From the NCBI RefSeq assembly GCF_030027245.1, contig NZ_JASERT010000001.1, positions 248,001-312,000 of the forward strand: a stretch of 64,000 nucleotides of DNA, written 5' to 3'. The notes under the pieces were generated by a model. It was not told the origin of the DNA. It ran no database searches and saw only the letters and a program-made list of their open reading frames with translations. Positions 26,037 to 34,185 of this stretch are shown here, piece after piece (position 1 is the stretch's first letter; every line of letters begins with the position of its first letter). The DNA is from Asticcacaulis sp. EMRT-3. Its GTDB lineage: Bacteria > Pseudomonadota > Alphaproteobacteria > Caulobacterales > Caulobacteraceae. The position numbers were made by a program, and so were the translations under genes.

Positions 26037-27398
26037 TTGAACTGGCAAGGCTTCCTGAGCGCTGAACGCGAGGCCTTCGTGGCGACGCATCCGCGTTCGC
26101 GCGCCCTGGCCGATCAGGCGCGGGCCCACTGGCGCGGCGGCGTGGCCTTTCACTGGATGCGCGACTGGGCCTCGCCCTTTCCGATCTATGTCGAACAGGC
26201 GAAGGGGGCACAGCTCACCGACGCCGATGGCCTGGTTTACGATGATTTCTGCCTTGGCGACACGCCCTCGATGTTTGGCCATGCCCGTTCGGAAATAGGG
26301 GCGGCTCTGGCCGAACAGGCGGGCGAGGGGGCGGGCTTTATGCTGCCGACGCGCTGGACAAATAGGGCGGGCGAGCTTTTAAGCCAGCGCTTCGGCGGAC
26401 TGGGCCTTAGCCAATGGCAGGTGGCGACCACGGCGTCGGATGCCAATCGCGCCGCTATCCGCTGGGCGCGGGCGGTGACGCAGAAACCGAAAATCCTTGT
26501 GTTCGACGGCTGTTATCACGGCATGGTCGAGGACGCCTTTGTGGCGCTGTATGAGGGCGTGGCGGCCAACAAAAAGGGCCTGATCGGTCAGGTGACCGAC
26601 CAGACCCTGACCACCAAAGTCATCGCCTTCAATGATGTGGCGGCTCTGGAAAAGGCTCTGGCCGAAGGCGATGTGGCGGCGGTGCTGGCCGAGCCGGTCA
26701 TGACCAATTGCGGTATGATCCAGCCGCAGGAGGGCTTTCATGAGGCCTTGCGCCGTCTGACCCAGCGTTATGGCAGCCTGCTGATCCTCGATGAAACCCA
26801 CACCCTGTCGTCAGGCCCTTCGGGCTATGCGGGCCTGCACGATGTGCGGCCGGACATGCTGGTGATCGGCAAGGCGATTGCCGGTGGCGTGCCCGGCGCG
26901 GTGTGGGGCATGACGAAGGATGTCGCGTCGCGCATGGAGGATGCGCAGGCGCGCGCTGGTTCCGGTTCATCGGGTATCGGCACCACCCTGTCGGGCAATG
27001 CTTTGGTGATGCGCGCCATCGCCGTGATGCTGGACGAGGTGATGACCGAGGCGGCCTATGCCCACATGCTGCGCGGGGCGCAGAAGCTGGTGGCGGGCTT
27101 ACGCGGCGTGATTGCGGCGCATGACCTGCCGTGGTCGGTGGTGCATGTCGGTGCGCGGGCCGAACTGATCTTCGCCGCCCAACCGCCCAGGGACGCTGCC
27201 GCCATGCGCGCCGTGCTCGATCCTGACGCGCTGGAAGCCTATCATCTCTATCTGATCAATCAGGCCATTCTGATTGCGCCCTTTCACAATATGATGCTTA
27301 TCTCACCGCAAACCGATGATGCGGCCATCGAACGGCTGGTGGCGGCCACCCGACGTTTCGCGGCCATCTGGCAAACCCTGCAAGGCAGAAAACCATGA
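26037..27398 (+). CDS. Class III aminotransferase, glutamate-1-semialdehyde-aminomutase-like
   Basis: 453 residues from TTG 26037 (MNWQGFLSAEREAF). PLP motifs: DDFCLGDTPSMFGHA, ATTASDANRAAIRWARAVT, DGCYHGMVEDAF, ILDETHTLSSGPSGY and the Lys of VIGKAIAGGVPG. The sequence resembles GSA-aminomutase-type aminotransferases found beside glutamine-synthetase-like genes in polyamine clusters; it is not expected to be HemL. It overlaps the next gene by four bases (ATGA). Substrate inferred to be a polyamine breakdown product. Confidence 0.85.
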   Translation: MNWQGFLSAEREAFVATHPRSRALADQARAHWRGGVAFHWMRDWASPFPIYVEQAKGAQLTDADGLVYDDFCLGDTPSMFGHARSEIGAALAEQAGEGAGFMLPTRWTNRAGELLSQRFGGLGLSQWQVATTASDANRAAIRWARAVTQKPKILVFDGCYHGMVEDAFVALYEGVAANKKGLIGQVTDQTLTTKVIAFNDVAALEKALAEGDVAAVLAEPVMTNCGMIQPQEGFHEALRRLTQRYGSLLILDETHTLSSGPSGYAGLHDVRPDMLVIGKAIAGGVPGAVWGMTKDVASRMEDAQARAGSGSSGIGTTLSGNALVMRAIAVMLDEVMTEAAYAHMLRGAQKLVAGLRGVIAAHDLPWSVVHVGARAELIFAAQPPRDAAAMRAVLDPDALEAYHLYLINQAILIAPFHNMMLISPQTDDAAIERLVAATRRFAAIWQTLQGRKP

Positions 27399-28849
27399 CC
27401 CCTTTCGGCAAATCCAAGGCCAAGAGCGACACACCGGCCAAGGCCGTCAAAACGACCGCCAGGCCTGCGCCGGTGACGCGCGTGGCGGCGGTGGAGGAGT
27501 GTCAGGCCTTTCTCGACGCCCATCCGCATATCCAGTATTTCGAGATATTCTTCACCTCGATGACCGGTGTGCCGCGCGGCAAGCGCCTGCGCCGCCATGA
27601 GCTGTTGCCGATCTACGAATATGCCCGCTTCCTGCCGGGCTCGATTCTGGTGGTCGATACGCTGGGGGCCGATGTCGAGGAGACGGGGCTGGTCTGGGAA
27701 GATGGCGACGCCGACCGGCTGGCCCGCCCGGTGCCGGGCACCTTGGTGGCCGCGCCCTGGCTGGGTGATGATGTTGGTCAGGTGATGTTGTCGCTGTATG
27801 AGCTGGATGGCACGCCCAATGATCTCGATCCGCGCCATGTGCTGCAAAATGTGCTCGATCGCTATGCGGCTGACGGGTTGATCCCGGTGGTGGCGTGCGA
27901 GCTGGAATATTATCTGGTCGATATTGCCCGCAAGGACGGCAGGCTGATGCCCGCCTCGTCGTTCAATACCGGTGAGACGCCGAGCGGCACGCAGGTTTAC
28001 GGCCTGCCGGAAATCGAGGCGCATGGTGATTTCTTCCGCCAGCTCTGGGAGACGGCCGATATTCAGGGCGTGCCGCTGGAGGGCGCGATCTCGGAATTCG
28101 CGCCAGGGCAGGTGGAACTGACGCTCAAGCACAAGCCCGACGCCCTGCGCGCCGCCGATGACGCCATCATCTATAAGCGTGCCGCCAAGGGGGTGGCCCT
28201 GTCGCTCGGTATCGAAGCCACCTTCATGGCCAAGCCGTGGAGCGACCGGGCCGGTTCGGGCTTCCATGTCCATGTGTCGGTGACCGACAAGAGCGGCAAG
28301 AATCTGTGCGCCGCCGAAGACCCCGAAGGTGCGCCGCTGTTGAAAAACATGATCGGTGGCATGAAAGACCATCTCGCCGATTGCATGGCCATTCTGGCCC
28401 CCGGCGCCAATAGCTATAAGCGCTTCAAGGCCAATAGTTACGCGCCGGTCGGCCTGACCTGGGGGGTGAATAACCGCACGGTATCCTTGCGCGTCACGGC
28501 AGGGCCTGCCCCTACCCGCCATGTCGAGCATCGCGTGGCCGGGGCTGACGCCAATCCCTATCTGGTGCTGGCGGCGGTGCTGGCCTGCGCCCATCATGGT
28601 CTGACGAACAAGACCGATCCGGGGGCCGCCGTGGTCGGTAATGGCTATGCGGTGGCAGCCGAAACGGGGGCCACGCTTCCGACCAACTGGTATGCTGCGG
28701 TCGATTATCTCGATAAGTCGGAGGTGCTGCGCGACTATCTCGGCGACCGTTTCATCGACATGTATGTCAAGGTCAAGCGCGCCGAACAGGCCCGCTTCTT
28801 CGAGGAGGTGACCGAACTCGATTACGCCTGGTATCTGCGCAACGCATAA
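27395..28849 (+). CDS. puuA: Gamma-glutamylputrescine synthetase-like (glutamine synthetase family), copy 1
   Basis: 484 residues with a Lys/Ala-rich start (about 1-30), then a GS beta-grasp and catalytic domain: PIYEYARFLPGS, VACELEYYLVD (metal Glu), GQVELTLKHKPDALRAADD, GSGFHVHVSVTDKSG and NRTVSLRVTAGPAPTRHVEHRVAGADANPYL. GS family without the adenylylation Tyr loop. Expected to ligate glutamate to putrescine or another amine with ATP. Coupled to the preceding aminotransferase. Confidence 0.87.
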   Translation: MTPFGKSKAKSDTPAKAVKTTARPAPVTRVAAVEECQAFLDAHPHIQYFEIFFTSMTGVPRGKRLRRHELLPIYEYARFLPGSILVVDTLGADVEETGLVWEDGDADRLARPVPGTLVAAPWLGDDVGQVMLSLYELDGTPNDLDPRHVLQNVLDRYAADGLIPVVACELEYYLVDIARKDGRLMPASSFNTGETPSGTQVYGLPEIEAHGDFFRQLWETADIQGVPLEGAISEFAPGQVELTLKHKPDALRAADDAIIYKRAAKGVALSLGIEATFMAKPWSDRAGSGFHVHVSVTDKSGKNLCAAEDPEGAPLLKNMIGGMKDHLADCMAILAPGANSYKRFKANSYAPVGLTWGVNNRTVSLRVTAGPAPTRHVEHRVAGADANPYLVLAAVLACAHHGLTNKTDPGAAVVGNGYAVAAETGATLPTNWYAAVDYLDKSEVLRDYLGDRFIDMYVKVKRAEQARFFEEVTELDYAWYLRNA

Positions 28850-28903
28850 GGCCAAAGGATGCGGATCGGCAACGGCGCTGCAAAAACTTAACGATGATGC
28901 CAC

Positions 28904-28928
28904 TTGTGATCACATTTTCGGGTTGACA
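28904..28928 (+). promoter_or_regulatory. Operator palindrome 3 and -35-like box before the transporter operon
   Basis: TTGTGATCACAT at 28904-28915, then TTGACA at 28923-28928. No clear -10 box at the ideal spacing. Located 69-93 bases before the PotF-like gene. Confidence 0.7.
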
Positions 28929-28996
28929 GAAGCGCGCTACCGTATTCCCCTCTCATTTCGGGGTTATTCCACCGCCATCGAGAAGGAGACAGGCTT

Positions 28997-30112
28997 ATGG
29001 GTTCGAGAACTTCACGACGCTCACTTTTGACCGCACTTGGCGCTGCCGCCATCGGCATCAGCTTCACCGGGCTTGAGGCCTGCTCCAAGCCGGGCGCCCC
29101 CAAGGGCGCGGCTTCCGGCGAGGAACCGAAGCTCAACTTCTATAACTGGGACGAATATATCGGCGACACCACCTTGTCGGACTTCAAGAAGGCGACCGGG
29201 ATCGACGTCAATATGAGCCTGTTCGCCTCGAATGATGAGCTGTTCAACAAGCTGAAGGCCGGAAATCCCGGCTTTGACGTGATCGTGCCGACCAATGACT
29301 ATGTGCCGCGCTTAAGTGACGCCGGCCTGCTGATGCCGCTCGATCACAGCAAGATCCCCAATATCAAGAATATCGATGCCAGCTTCATGAACCCGGTCTA
29401 TGATCCGGGCCGCAAATATTCACTGCCCTATACCTGGCTGGTGATTGGCCTCGGTTACCGCAAGTCGAAGATGAAGCCGGGCCATATTCCCGATTCCTAT
29501 TCGTATGTGTTCGAGCCGACCATGTACAAGAAGCGCCTGACCATTCTTGGCGATTCCGCCGATCTGATCCGCCTGTCCGGTAAGTATCTCGGCTATCCGC
29601 TCAACAATATTCCTGACGATGGTCTGGTCAAGATCGAGGCCATGCTGACCAAGCTGGTCAAGTCGGGCTATCTGCTCAAATTCACCGGCGACGAGGGCGA
29701 TCAGATGCTGGCTGACGGCGATGCCGACATCGTGATCGAATATAATGGCGACATCGCCCAGAAGGCTTCGGAAGACCCTGATCTGACCTTCGTTATCCCC
29801 AAGGAGGGATCCGAACTCAGTTCCGATACCCTGGCTATTCCGGCGGGCGCGCCGCGTCCCGATAATGCTCACAAGTTCATCAACTTCATTCTTGATGGCA
29901 AGAATGGCGCGGAAATCACCAAGACCATCCTGTACCCGACGCCGAACGACGCCGCCAAGGCGCTGATGCCCGCCAGTTACCAAAACAATCCCATCATCTT
30001 CCCGCCCGCCGACCTGCTGGCCAAATGCGAATACGGCCAGTATCCGGGCGATGAACGCGCGCGCAAATACGAGGAAATGGCCACCCGCATCAAGGCGGCC
30101 GCGGGCAGCTAA
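28997..30112 (+). CDS. potF: Polyamine ABC transporter substrate-binding lipoprotein (PotD/PotF-like)
   Basis: 371 residues. The N-terminus has a twin-Arg-like SRRSLL followed by a hydrophobic stretch and a lipobox ending LEAC (Cys near 29), suggesting a Tat-exported lipoprotein. The mature part starts LNFYNWDEYIGDTTL, the hallmark of polyamine-binding proteins; NDELFNKLKAGNPGFDVIVPTNDYV and the aromatic ligand residues W/Y are conserved. It captures putrescine or spermidine in the periplasm. First gene of the transporter operon, with GGAG at 28983. Confidence 0.93.
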   Translation: MGSRTSRRSLLTALGAAAIGISFTGLEACSKPGAPKGAASGEEPKLNFYNWDEYIGDTTLSDFKKATGIDVNMSLFASNDELFNKLKAGNPGFDVIVPTNDYVPRLSDAGLLMPLDHSKIPNIKNIDASFMNPVYDPGRKYSLPYTWLVIGLGYRKSKMKPGHIPDSYSYVFEPTMYKKRLTILGDSADLIRLSGKYLGYPLNNIPDDGLVKIEAMLTKLVKSGYLLKFTGDEGDQMLADGDADIVIEYNGDIAQKASEDPDLTFVIPKEGSELSSDTLAIPAGAPRPDNAHKFINFILDGKNGAEITKTILYPTPNDAAKALMPASYQNNPIIFPPADLLAKCEYGQYPGDERARKYEEMATRIKAAAGS

Positions 30113-30118
30113 TCATAC

Positions 30119-30157
30119 CGGCCCGGCCGTCATCAGTGACGCGCCGGGCTTTTTTAA
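30119..30157 (+). terminator. Terminator/attenuator between potF and the permease genes
   Basis: GCCCGGC...GCCGGGC stem (30121-30149) with CGTCATCAGTGACG pairing inside, followed by six T. It probably lets some transcripts end after the abundant binding protein while permease expression stays lower. Confidence 0.8.
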
Positions 30158-30171
30158 CCCGGGAGGCTTCA

Positions 30172-31068
30172 TTGGAGCAGAGCTGGCGGCAGGCCAAGAC
30201 CATATTCGCAGCCCTGATTGCGGCCCCGCTGTTCTGGCTGGTCGCCTTCTTTCTCGTGCCGATGGCGGTGGTCTGGGTCTATTCCTTCGGTGAAAACAAA
30301 GGGCTGATCGATATTGCCTTCACCGGCACATGGAGCAATTACCGCCACGCCTTCGATCCGCTCTATCTCGGCATCTTCTGGAAATCGATCGTGGTGGCGG
30401 CCATCACCACCTTTCTGTGCCTGGTGGTCGGTTTTCCGGTGGCGATGGCCATCACCTTCGCCAGCGAAAAATCAAAAAACTGGCTGCTGATGCTGATCAT
30501 GCTGCCCTTCTGGACGAACCTGCTGATCCGCACCTATGCCCTGATCGCGGTGCTGCGCACTGAGGGCTATGTCAATATGATCTACCACTTCTTCTGGAAC
30601 CAGTTGAATGCGCTGGGTTTTCATCTCGGTGACTTTCATCCCCTGACCCTGCTCTATAATAATTTCGCCGTGGTGTTCGGTCTGGTCTTCGTCAACCTGC
30701 CCTTTATGGTGCTGCCGCTCTATTCGACGCTCGACCGCATGGATCGCTCTTTGCTCGAAGCCTCGCTCGATCTGGGTGCCGGTCATCTGCGCACCATCTG
30801 GCACGTTATGGTGCCGCTGGCCGGGCCGGGCATCGCCTCCGGGATTCTGATCACCTTCATCCCGGCGCTGGGGGCCTATCTGACGCCCGACCTTCTGGGC
30901 GGGCCGGACAGCCAGATGATCGCCAATGTCATCGAGAGCCAGTTCAAACAGGCCAATAACTGGCCGTTCGGCGCGGCCTTGAGCTTCATCCTGATCTATA
31001 TGACCTTTATCGGCATCATCGTGCAGGGGCTGATTGAGCGCGCCAATAAGAGGAAGGTGGCACAATGA
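30172..31068 (+). CDS. potH: Polyamine ABC transporter permease (PotB/PotH-like)
   Basis: 298 residues from TTG 30172, with GGGAGG at 30161-30166; an upstream in-frame ATG (30136) lies in the terminator. Six predicted transmembrane helices; the EAA loop LLEASLDLGAGHLRTIWHVMVPLAGPGI (about 200-227) for ATPase docking. It overlaps the next permease by four bases. Confidence 0.93.
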   Translation: MEQSWRQAKTIFAALIAAPLFWLVAFFLVPMAVVWVYSFGENKGLIDIAFTGTWSNYRHAFDPLYLGIFWKSIVVAAITTFLCLVVGFPVAMAITFASEKSKNWLLMLIMLPFWTNLLIRTYALIAVLRTEGYVNMIYHFFWNQLNALGFHLGDFHPLTLLYNNFAVVFGLVFVNLPFMVLPLYSTLDRMDRSLLEASLDLGAGHLRTIWHVMVPLAGPGIASGILITFIPALGAYLTPDLLGGPDSQMIANVIESQFKQANNWPFGAALSFILIYMTFIGIIVQGLIERANKRKVAQ

Positions 31069-31949
31069 ACGAAGCCGTTGCCAGCGCGCCTGCAAAAACG
31101 CGCCGCCTGCCGCCTGCGCCGCTCGAATATCTGCGCCGCTGGCCGATCCGCCTGAGCGTGGGGGCCGTGCTCGTGTTTTTGTACGCCCCGCTGATCAGCC
31201 TGATGGCCTTCAGCTTCAACAATTCGCGCGCCAATGTGGTGTGGCGCGGCTTCACCTGGAAATATTACGATAAGGCGATCCATGACAGCAGCCTGATCAC
31301 GGCCTTTGGCAATTCGCTGACCATCGCCGCCTGCTCGACCGCGATTTCGCTGGTGCTGGGGGCGATGATCGCCATCGTTTTGTGGCGGTTCCGCTTTCCC
31401 GGCAAGTCGGTTCTGGATGGCGCCCTGGCCATACCGATCGTCGTGCCGGAAATCTGCATGGGGGTGGGGATGCTGGTCTTCTTCGCCAAGATATTGCCCT
31501 GGCCGCACGAACTGCCCTGGCCGTTTTCGCTGGGCGCGATCATCATCAGCCACGTCTCGTTTTCGTTTCCGTTTGTGGCGGTGGTGGTGCGGGCGCGCCT
31601 CGGTTCATTCAACCGCGAACTGGAGGAGGCGGCCAAGGATCTGGGGGCCAGCGAAATGCGCGCCTTGTGGGACGTGGTGGTGCCGCACTTGCAGCCCTCG
31701 CTGATCGCCGGGGCGCTGCTGGCCTTTACCCTGTCGCTCGATGATTTCGTCATCACCTTCTTCACCGCCGGGCCTGATACCCTGACCTTCCCGGTCAAGG
31801 TCTATTCGATGGTACGCTTTTCGGTGACGCCGGAAGTCAATGCGGCCTCGACCATCCTGATCCTTGTTACCGTCTTCCTCACCTTCATCGCCCTCAAATT
31901 CCAGGGATCGTCGGCGATGGCCGCCGGTCATGCCTCAGAACAGCAGTAA
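31065..31949 (+). CDS. potI: Polyamine ABC transporter permease (PotC/PotI-like)
   Basis: 294 residues. A basic N-terminus, six predicted transmembrane helices, ALAIPIVVPEICMGVGMLVFF, and the EAA loop ELEEAAKDLGASEMRALWDVVVPHLQPSL. It pairs with the PotH-like subunit to form the membrane channel. Translation is coupled to the upstream gene by an ATGA overlap. Confidence 0.93.
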   Translation: MNEAVASAPAKTRRLPPAPLEYLRRWPIRLSVGAVLVFLYAPLISLMAFSFNNSRANVVWRGFTWKYYDKAIHDSSLITAFGNSLTIAACSTAISLVLGAMIAIVLWRFRFPGKSVLDGALAIPIVVPEICMGVGMLVFFAKILPWPHELPWPFSLGAIIISHVSFSFPFVAVVVRARLGSFNRELEEAAKDLGASEMRALWDVVVPHLQPSLIAGALLAFTLSLDDFVITFFTAGPDTLTFPVKVYSMVRFSVTPEVNAASTILILVTVFLTFIALKFQGSSAMAAGHASEQQ

Positions 31950-31953
31950 AGAC

Positions 31954-33072
31954 ATGCCTGACCCAAAACCGATTATCAGTTTCGAAAATGTCACCAAACG
32001 CTTCGGCAAGGTGGCGGCGGTCGATAATGTGTCGCTGACCGTACATGAGGGCGAGTTCTTCTCGCTGCTCGGCCCTTCGGGCTGCGGCAAGACCACGCTT
32101 CTGCGGATGCTGGCCGGGTTTGAAATGCCAACCGAGGGGCGCATCCTGATCGACGGGCAGGATGTCTCGACCACTCCGCCCAATCATCGCCCGGTCAATA
32201 TGGTGTTCCAGTCCTATGCCGTGTTTCCGCATATGAGCGTGCTGGAAAACGTTGCCTACGGCCTGAAGATGGACGGCGTGGCCCGGGCGGACCGTTTGCA
32301 GCGCGCCGAGGAGGCGCTGGCTTTGGTGCAGCTTGATGGTTATGGCACGCGCAAGCCCGACCAGCTTTCGGGCGGGCAGAGGCAGCGCGTGGCGCTGGCG
32401 CGGGCTCTGGTGAAAAAGCCGCGCGTGCTGCTGCTCGATGAGCCCCTGTCGGCGCTTGACGCCAAGCTGCGCGACCAGATGCGTTCGGAACTGTCCGATC
32501 TTCAGGAAAAGGTCGGGATCACCTTCATCATGGTGACGCACGATCAGGACGAGGCTCTGGCGATGGCCACGCGCTGCGCGGTGATGAATCGCGGCCTGTT
32601 GCAGCAGGTGGCGACGCCGCTCGACCTGTATGAATTTCCCAATTCGCGCTTCGTGGCCGACTTCATCGGCAGCGTCAATATGTTCGAGGGCACGCTCGAT
32701 ATCGATGAACCCGACCATGCCATTATCTCAACGCGCGATGTCGGGCCGATCTATATTGATCACGGCGTCACCGGTGCGACGGGGGGCACGGTCTGGGCGG
32801 CGGTGCGGCCCGAAAAGATCGAGATGCGCAAGCGTATCGACGTGGCGCCCAAGGTGGATGATGCCCCGGAGGGTTATAATGTCATCGCCGGCGTGATCAA
32901 GAACATGGTCTATCTCGGCTCGGAAACCAATTACGAGGTTGAAATTAACGGCGGCCGCCTGATCAAGGTGGTGCGCTCCAACCTGACGCGCTGGGATCAG
33001 GAAGACTTTACCTGGGATGAGAAGGTGTGGCTGACCTTCCACGCCTGTTCGCCCGCGGTATTGCTGAGCTGA
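31954..33072 (+). CDS. potG: Polyamine ABC transporter ATP-binding protein (PotA/PotG-like)
   Basis: 372 residues from ATG 31954 (ATG 31930 is an alternative). Walker A GPSGCGKTT, Q-loop MVFQSYAVFP, signature LSGGQRQRVALARAL, Walker B VLLLDEPLSALD and the switch His in MVTHDQDEA are intact. A C-terminal TOBE domain (about 280-370) follows. It energises uptake through PotHI. Four bases after potI; a family-A repeat follows the gene. Confidence 0.93.
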   Translation: MPDPKPIISFENVTKRFGKVAAVDNVSLTVHEGEFFSLLGPSGCGKTTLLRMLAGFEMPTEGRILIDGQDVSTTPPNHRPVNMVFQSYAVFPHMSVLENVAYGLKMDGVARADRLQRAEEALALVQLDGYGTRKPDQLSGGQRQRVALARALVKKPRVLLLDEPLSALDAKLRDQMRSELSDLQEKVGITFIMVTHDQDEALAMATRCAVMNRGLLQQVATPLDLYEFPNSRFVADFIGSVNMFEGTLDIDEPDHAIISTRDVGPIYIDHGVTGATGGTVWAAVRPEKIEMRKRIDVAPKVDDAPEGYNVIAGVIKNMVYLGSETNYEVEINGGRLIKVVRSNLTRWDQEDFTWDEKVWLTFHACSPAVLLS

Positions 33073-33094
33073 AATGATGGCTCTGCATCGTGAA

Positions 33095-33208
33095 GTCCCC
33101 CCCTCCGTCAGCTTCGCTGACACCTCCCCCGTAAACAGGGGAGGATGGTGCATTCTTATCCCTCCCTGCGAAGCGGGGAGGGGGGACCGCGAAGCGGTGG
33201 GAGGGGGA
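33095..33208. repeat. Intergenic palindromic repeat, family A
   Basis: CCCCCCCTCCGTCAGC near 33097 and GCGGTGGGAGGGGG near 33196 form outer arms; ACCTCCCCCGTAAACAGGGGAGG and CCCTCCCTGCGAAGCGGGGAGGGG are inner hairpins. The last G-rich arm doubles as a ribosome site for puuD. Confidence 0.8.
33199..33207 (+). promoter_or_regulatory. Repeat-derived ribosome binding site for puuD
   Basis: GGGAGGGGG, the end of the family-A repeat, is followed after six bases by TTG 33214. It parallels the arrangement at 26018-26037. Confidence 0.6.
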
Positions 33209-33213
33209 CATCC

Positions 33214-34029
33214 TTGAAACCCGTCGTCGGCATCATCGCCTGTAACCGTACAGTCGGCGTTGAAAACGCCCATGCGGTGATGGAGCGTTACACCCGCGCG
33301 GCGATGACCTATGGCGATTGCCATGCCCTGCTGATACCGCCGCTGGAGACGCATTTTTCGGCTATGGCGCTAACGGCGCGGCTCGACGGGCTGATGCTGA
33401 CCGGCTCGCCGTCAAATGTGCAGCCGGGGCTTTATGGCGATACGGATAGCGGTGAGGGGCCGTTCGATACGGGCCGCGATTTGGTGTCGATGGCGATGAT
33501 CGAGGCCATGATCACGGTGGGTAAGCCGGTTTTCGGCATCTGCCGTGGTTTTCAGGAGATCAATGTCGTGCTGGGCGGGTCTTTGCGCCGCGATGTGGGT
33601 TCCGCGCTCAAGGAGCGAAGCGTTAGCGCAAATGAAAAACCCGCGCTCAAGGAGCGAAGCGTTAGCGCAACTCAAAAAACTTCACTGGCCCACCACGCCG
33701 CCGATGATACGCCTTTTGATGCGCTGTTCGATCACGAACATGCGGTGACGCTCACACCGCAGGGCCTGCTGCATCATGCCTATGGCCGTGATCAGTTGCG
33801 CGTCAATTCCGTCCATTATCAGGGCGTTGACCGGCTCGGTGACGGCCTGAGCATTGAGGCCTTGGCCGCCGATGGTCTGATCGAGGCCTTCAGCGCCAAT
33901 ATCAGCGGATCCCAGGTGCTGGCCGTGCAATGGCATCCCGAATGGCAGACGGAGCGCCGTCCCGACAGTCAGGTCTTTTTCGCCCTGATGGGGCAGGCGC
34001 TGCGCGGGCGCGATCTGGGTGGGCAATAG
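33214..34029 (+). CDS. puuD: Gamma-glutamyl-gamma-aminobutyrate hydrolase (PuuD), with in-frame repeat insertion
   Basis: 271 residues from TTG 33214. Class I glutamine amidotransferase-like fold: MLTGSPSNVQPGLYG, nucleophile Cys110 in FGICRGFQEINV, and His241/Glu243 in QWHPEWQ. It releases GABA and glutamate from gamma-glutamyl-GABA. Odd feature: after GSLRRDVG two 13-residue units ALKERSVSANEKP and ALKERSVSATQKT (residues 131-156, bases 33604-33681) are inserted before LAHH, encoded by a repeated palindromic sequence. The insertion lies in a loop region and keeps the frame, so the enzyme may still work. Confidence 0.9.
   Translation: MKPVVGIIACNRTVGVENAHAVMERYTRAAMTYGDCHALLIPPLETHFSAMALTARLDGLMLTGSPSNVQPGLYGDTDSGEGPFDTGRDLVSMAMIEAMITVGKPVFGICRGFQEINVVLGGSLRRDVGSALKERSVSANEKPALKERSVSATQKTSLAHHAADDTPFDALFDHEHAVTLTPQGLLHHAYGRDQLRVNSVHYQGVDRLGDGLSIEALAADGLIEAFSANISGSQVLAVQWHPEWQTERRPDSQVFFALMGQALRGRDLGGQ
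33604..33681. repeat. Two tandem 39-bp units inserted in frame within puuD
   Basis: Each unit begins GCGCTCAAGGAGCGAAGCG then TTAGCGC, a REP-like imperfect palindrome (GCGCT...AGCGC). The units differ only near their ends. See puuD. Confidence 0.8.
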
Positions 34030-34052
34030 CTGGGCGGCCATAGGCCTGCCAC

Positions 34053-34102
34053 AAAATAGGTATACCAAAAAATAGGTATAATTGTGATCACAATATTTGA
34101 CT
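34053..34102 (+). promoter_or_regulatory. Promoter region of the spuC-like gene with operator palindrome 4
   Basis: AAAATAGGTATA is directly repeated at 34053 and 34069; TATAAT (34077-34082) abuts TTGTGATCACAA (34082-34093); TTGACT follows at 34097 with AATTAT 18 bases further. Either hexamer set could be used; in both the operator overlaps or adjoins core promoter elements. Confidence 0.7.
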
Positions 34103-34185
34103 TTCGCGGCGAGATCGCGGAATTATACCCTTAGATTGCCGGGTCAGCCGTGAATGCGCATGGCCCGGACAGAGGATTTTTGCCC

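Noticed and set aside
33095..33216. A longer PuuD N-terminus starting in the family-A repeat (GTG/ATG near 33145)
   Set aside because: The extension would translate the palindrome into Gly/Ser/Arg-rich sequence without homology; KPVVGIIACNR is the expected start.
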